Positions 13,873-17,482 of a stretch of 17,482 bases of DNA are shown here, in pieces (the first letter of the stretch is position 1; every line of letters begins with the position of its first letter). Source of the DNA: Chrysochromulina tobinii (Eukaryota > Haptophyta > Prymnesiales > Chrysochromulinaceae); contig JWZX01000725.1 of the NCBI GenBank assembly GCA_001275005.1, positions 1 through 17,482 of the forward strand, read 5' to 3'. The translations under genes and the position numbers were made by a program. Below the pieces are notes generated by a model. That model was not told where the DNA came from. It did no database searches and saw only the letters and a list, made by a program, of their open reading frames with translations.

Positions 13873-16800
13873 CTAGCCGAGGATCTCCTCGCAATCGCTT
13901 CGGTTCCAGCTCGTGTAGTTGAAGGCGGTCTCGTCGAACAAGATGTCAAACTCGGGTTCTGTCCAACCTGCTAATAGTTGTGTCTCCAAGCATACGTCCG
14001 CTTGGGTGTTGTTTGCCCACTCATCCTGGCAGACGTTGAGTTTGATGGCCTCGACCAGGTCGCAATCGACTGATGCAATGATGGAGGGCGGCACGTACAG
14101 CCACACGGACGAGAGCGGCAAAGCGGAGAAGCCGTTGTCTTCATGGCAGTCGCTGAAGGTGTATGCCACGCCCTCCTCGTACGGGTTGGCCGGACCCTCA
14201 ATGCGCACCTGGAAGGCCGAGAAGAGCGTCAGAATGATCACGGTCAGGTAGAAATTCCACTTTTTCATCGCACGCATGCGCGTGACAGCAAATTTGAGGC
14301 CCGAGAGCGAGAGTTCTTCCTCAACGGCGGCGAGCTCCTCGTCCACGTACACGGAGGCAAAGGCCTTGCGCACCTGCTCGTCGCCATCCGCGCCACGCTT
14401 GATCTTGCGCTCGGCCATGATCTTGGCCGCGAGCTGCGACTTGCCGTGCATCGTCTCCTTGCCAAGGAGGGTCTTACGCATCTTGGTGCGCAGCAGGTTG
14501 CGCGCGAACGTCGAGGCGGCGGGCTTGATCAAGAGGAGCACGGCGAAGCGACTCCAAAGGTTGGTCAAATCGCACGGGCGCACATAGATCGAGGTGCCCT
14601 GCAACGTATAGTACGAGTCGCGCCACACGAAGAAACTGACGATCGTGGGTGTCGCGATGAGCGCTGCCAGGTCGGCCAGGTCGAACTGCCAGCCGACACG
14701 CGCCAGATACTGCAGTCGGAGCAGCGGATCTTTCGAGTAGTCGATGCCCTTGAGACTCTCATCTGCCACTTTGCCCGACAAGCAGCGCACACATTGCGCC
14801 AAATAACTATTGTGGCCCTTTGTGAGCTTGGCGATGAGCGCATCAGTGGTGCCGGAGTTGCGCAAGACCACCGAGATCTGGAGGATGACTTGCTGAGTAA
14901 TCCATCCGGGCGTGACGAAGGTCTCCACCCCGCGCAGCGAGAAGAAGGAGTAGAGGAAGACGAAGTCGAAGAATTGGAAGGGGAAGAGTAGGTGCGGGCA
15001 CGCGTTCGTGGTGGCCACGACGTTGAGGGACATCTTGCCGACCGACGTGACCAAGATGAAGAGGCACAGGTGAATGACCATCGTCACCGTCGGCACCCAA
15101 TCTGATGGCATGCCGCCGTCCTCGAGCCTCTTCCAAATGAAGGAGTCGAGGCGGGATGCTTTGAAGGCGGCGTGGTAGAGCACCGATACTAAGAAGATGC
15201 CGTGCGCGAGGGAGAAGCGTGGCCGTATGGACGCTGGCTTTCTCACGTCCTTCAAGCACACGCCGATCGCGACCAGGGTACTGATGAACGAGAGTAGGAT
15301 GAACCAGTCGGGACCGCCGCGGTCAAGGAACTCGAGGACCACCAGGTTGGCGACGATATCGACAATCGAGGCGATCAGGATCGGTTTAGCGAGGTAGCGC
15401 ATCCGCGCCTGTCGGTCTCTCAGCTTCTTGAGGAAGATCTGTCGCGCCTTTCGACCGCGCGCGCGCGCCTGCAGCTTCGTGGCCGCACGCACTTCGATCG
15501 GGGGCTTCGCTTTCGCCCCACTGGACGACTTCGGCTTCGGCGCCACGCGCGCCGAGTGTCTATTTGCTGTCTTCACCAGTTTCTTCGGCGTGGGCTCGTC
15601 TGGTGATGAACGCCCGGGGGGCAGCGGCGCGACGGGGGGCTTCGGCGGGGCGGCGGGTGGCTTCGGCGGGGCGGGGGGGGGCTTCGACGGGGCGGGGCCG
15701 GGGTTGTTAAGCTCAAGGACGCCCGTCCGGATGCATTGGATAAACTCGTCGCGGTTGATGAGCCCATCGCCATCGGCGTCGAGTTCAGCAAGGACCTGGG
15801 GCAAGCGCGAGAGATCGACCGCGAGATGGCGCACGAGGTAGTCCGACAAGTCACTGATGGTGCGCTTGTCCTTGGCCCCCGAGGCACTCGGGATCGCGTC
15901 GAAGATCGTGCTCGCGGAGGACGCGTCGACAGCCCTTGTTGGCTGGATTTCGATGACTCGCGTCATCGTCGTCGTCGTCAAAGTTCTCGAGTGAATTCCA
16001 CCGGAAGCGTCCGCAAGCGGTCTGTCCATGGCGATGGTCTTCTGCGCCTGTTTCTCGAGGTCGTCAGCGACCTTCGTGCGCAAGTAGAAGAGCAGAAGCG
16101 GCATGCCGAGGTAGATCATGAACTTTCCCACCACGACCACGAGTGAATTCGAGTCTTCGCGCGACATGCTTCCTTCCGAGGCGCCCAGCGACGAGAGCGC
16201 CGCGAGGAAAACGGGCGTCGCGTACTGCAACGTGCTAAAGAGCATCGCTCGCTTCGGGGAAGAGCGCATGATCACCGCTGCGGCCGTGTCGCGGAAGGGC
16301 ACCCAGCTGACAAAGAGGAAGGCGCTATTCCACACGAAGCTGGCTAGCAGCTCGAAGGCGAGCGAGTTGCCGTAGGCAATCGACCCGAGGATGAGGACCA
16401 CGGGCGGCCCGCCGAGCCACACGATGGCGATGCGCGCCCAGGTATTGACGAAACGCCAGAAGGCTTTCGATCTGGAGAGCGCGATCTCGCCCGTGATCTC
16501 GCTCATCTCGCGCTCCTCCTTCTGAACGAGCGTTTTGGCCGTCGTCTTCTGCCGATTCGAACCAAACCTCCTATTCAAATCGCCCCTCCGGGCCGGCCGC
16601 CGGCCCTGGCTCTCTTCAAACTCGGCGAGTTGCTCGTCGTCGTGTGGCTCGAGCGCGAAGAATGTGGGCGGTGCGCCCTTCATGATGTACACGAACGCGC
16701 CATGCTCGTACCCCTCGGACGTCGAGAGTGCGTGCCCGTCGGGCTTCTCGTTGGCGTGCGCCCAGCCAAAGGCCTTGAAGCCAGCCTCCTGGAGCGTCTC

Positions 16801-17355
16801 GAGAGTGACGTTGATCATGCGCCCGGACGTCTGCAGCCCCTGCAGGCATTCCACGCCTGGCGTCTTCGGCCCATCGAAGTTCATCATGAAGTCGGTCGGC
16901 ACCAGGGTGAGCGCGTTATTCTGGAGGATCTGTTTGTTTTCGTCCATGTAGATGAAACCGCCAACGAGCAGAAAGAAGCCCCACATCTCTTCGACCAGGT
17001 TGAGCTTTAAGAGCTGCTTGTCCATGGGCTGCAGGTTGTCCGTTTTCAATATCTCACCTTTCTTGTAAAACCCAATGTACGCAGGGTAGGCGAATGCAAA
17101 GTACTTGGCCTTGGCCGGGATGCCAGCCGCCTCCCACACCGACTTCGGGAGCGTGATGGGTGCGATTGGCGAGAGCGGTCCACGTACCGTGCGCACCGTA
17201 TCATCGCCATCACCGGGGAAAAGCTTGGCGATCATCTCCACCTCGCGCGTCGGGCCGACCACCTCGTAGTGCTGAATTTGCGCATCGGCCTCTTCAACGT
17301 CGTTCTCGATGATCTTGGTGGTCAACGAGACGTTGGGCTGCAACGTGAGTTGCAT
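13873..17355 (-). CDS. Large polytopic membrane protein with EF-hand and IQ motif
   Basis: The protein is 1160 aa from the first in-frame ATG (17355-17353). The frame stays open to the right edge of the window, so the true start could be further upstream. An N-terminal soluble region of about 300 residues that I do not recognise is followed by about four hydrophobic spans (roughly 308-425). A cytosolic-type stretch comes next: a single canonical EF-hand loop DADGDGLINRDE (526-537), a PPKPPxAP proline-rich linker, a Lys-rich segment and an IQ motif LQARARGRKAR (about 628-638) that could bind calmodulin. About eight or nine further spans follow (657 to 1051). The C-terminal tail of about 108 residues has five Cys and the sequons NNT, NYT and NRS, consistent with a lumenal or extracellular, glycosylated end. 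A Ca2+-regulated transporter, channel or receptor is possible, but no family was recognised and no function is assigned. Confidence 0.8.
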   Translation of the reverse strand: MQLTLQPNVSLTTKIIENDVEEADAQIQHYEVVGPTREVEMIAKLFPGDGDDTVRTVRGPLSPIAPITLPKSVWEAAGIPAKAKYFAFAYPAYIGFYKKGEILKTDNLQPMDKQLLKLNLVEEMWGFFLLVGGFIYMDENKQILQNNALTLVPTDFMMNFDGPKTPGVECLQGLQTSGRMINVTLETLQEAGFKAFGWAHANEKPDGHALSTSEGYEHGAFVYIMKGAPPTFFALEPHDDEQLAEFEESQGRRPARRGDLNRRFGSNRQKTTAKTLVQKEEREMSEITGEIALSRSKAFWRFVNTWARIAIVWLGGPPVVLILGSIAYGNSLAFELLASFVWNSAFLFVSWVPFRDTAAAVIMRSSPKRAMLFSTLQYATPVFLAALSSLGASEGSMSREDSNSLVVVVGKFMIYLGMPLLLFYLRTKVADDLEKQAQKTIAMDRPLADASGGIHSRTLTTTTMTRVIEIQPTRAVDASSASTIFDAIPSASGAKDKRTISDLSDYLVRHLAVDLSRLPQVLAELDADGDGLINRDEFIQCIRTGVLELNNPGPAPSKPPPAPPKPPAAPPKPPVAPLPPGRSSPDEPTPKKLVKTANRHSARVAPKPKSSSGAKAKPPIEVRAATKLQARARGRKARQIFLKKLRDRQARMRYLAKPILIASIVDIVANLVVLEFLDRGGPDWFILLSFISTLVAIGVCLKDVRKPASIRPRFSLAHGIFLVSVLYHAAFKASRLDSFIWKRLEDGGMPSDWVPTVTMVIHLCLFILVTSVGKMSLNVVATTNACPHLLFPFQFFDFVFLYSFFSLRGVETFVTPGWITQQVILQISVVLRNSGTTDALIAKLTKGHNSYLAQCVRCLSGKVADESLKGIDYSKDPLLRLQYLARVGWQFDLADLAALIATPTIVSFFVWRDSYYTLQGTSIYVRPCDLTNLWSRFAVLLLIKPAASTFARNLLRTKMRKTLLGKETMHGKSQLAAKIMAERKIKRGADGDEQVRKAFASVYVDEELAAVEEELSLSGLKFAVTRMRAMKKWNFYLTVIILTLFSAFQVRIEGPANPYEEGVAYTFSDCHEDNGFSALPLSSVWLYVPPSIIASVDCDLVEAIKLNVCQDEWANNTQADVCLETQLLAGWTEPEFDILFDETAFNYTSWNRSDCEEILG

Positions 17356-17482
17356 TGAACCCTGAACTAATCGAGACTCCCGGCAGTTACGGGTTCGTAA
17401 ACTTGGTCGCGTGTTTGACTTGAATTGCTGTTCATCAGAGCTACACAAGCAGCCTGGTGAGCGCGACAACCCGGTCCCTGCT

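Overview
The window looks like nuclear DNA from a GC-rich unicellular eukaryote, most likely a microalga of the haptophyte type. That placement is inference from gene content and style. The evidence is: animal/plant-type genes (a GH89 alpha-N-acetylglucosaminidase with an ER signal peptide, a Myb protein with two SANT repeats, a class I histone-deacetylase fold, EF-hand and IQ membrane proteins), long Ala/Gly/Pro-rich low-complexity coding stretches, very few introns, and no bacterial-style operons or ribosome binding sites. I saw no RNA gene, transposon or CRISPR array.

Layout, left to right. 3-1073 (+): 3' part of an Ala/Glu-rich coiled-coil protein built from near-identical repeats. 1188-2258 (+): a CmcJ-type putative Fe(II)-dependent oxygenase. 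2658-4007 (-): a class A FAD monooxygenase, convergent with it. 4008-4213: a short divergent promoter region. 4214-5859 (+): a class I HDAC-like protein, probably with one 71-base intron, whose zinc ligands and catalytic tyrosine are replaced. 5860-6616: a long intergenic region ending in a (TTGAC)n array. 6617-8476 (+): a two-repeat Myb/SANT protein with a poly-Gly tract. 8863-10254 (+): an EF-hand protein with two membrane spans around a (Ser-Pro)n loop. 10608-13256 (+): a GH89 enzyme carrying an inserted Cys-rich PAN/Apple-like module. 13873-17355 (-): a polytopic membrane protein of about 1160 residues with cytosolic EF-hand and IQ motifs, open to the right edge.

Functional themes are loose, as expected for a eukaryotic locus. 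The two oxidative enzymes sit tail to tail and could share a specialised-metabolite pathway. The HDAC-like pseudoenzyme and the Myb protein are nuclear regulators. Two unrelated membrane proteins carry calcium-sensing motifs. The strongest novelty candidates are the catalytically dead HDAC, the PAN-in-GH89 insertion, the EF-hand/proline-loop hairpin protein and the large unrecognised EF-hand/IQ membrane protein. Several open frames begin at GTG or TTG, so I moved starts to in-frame ATGs.
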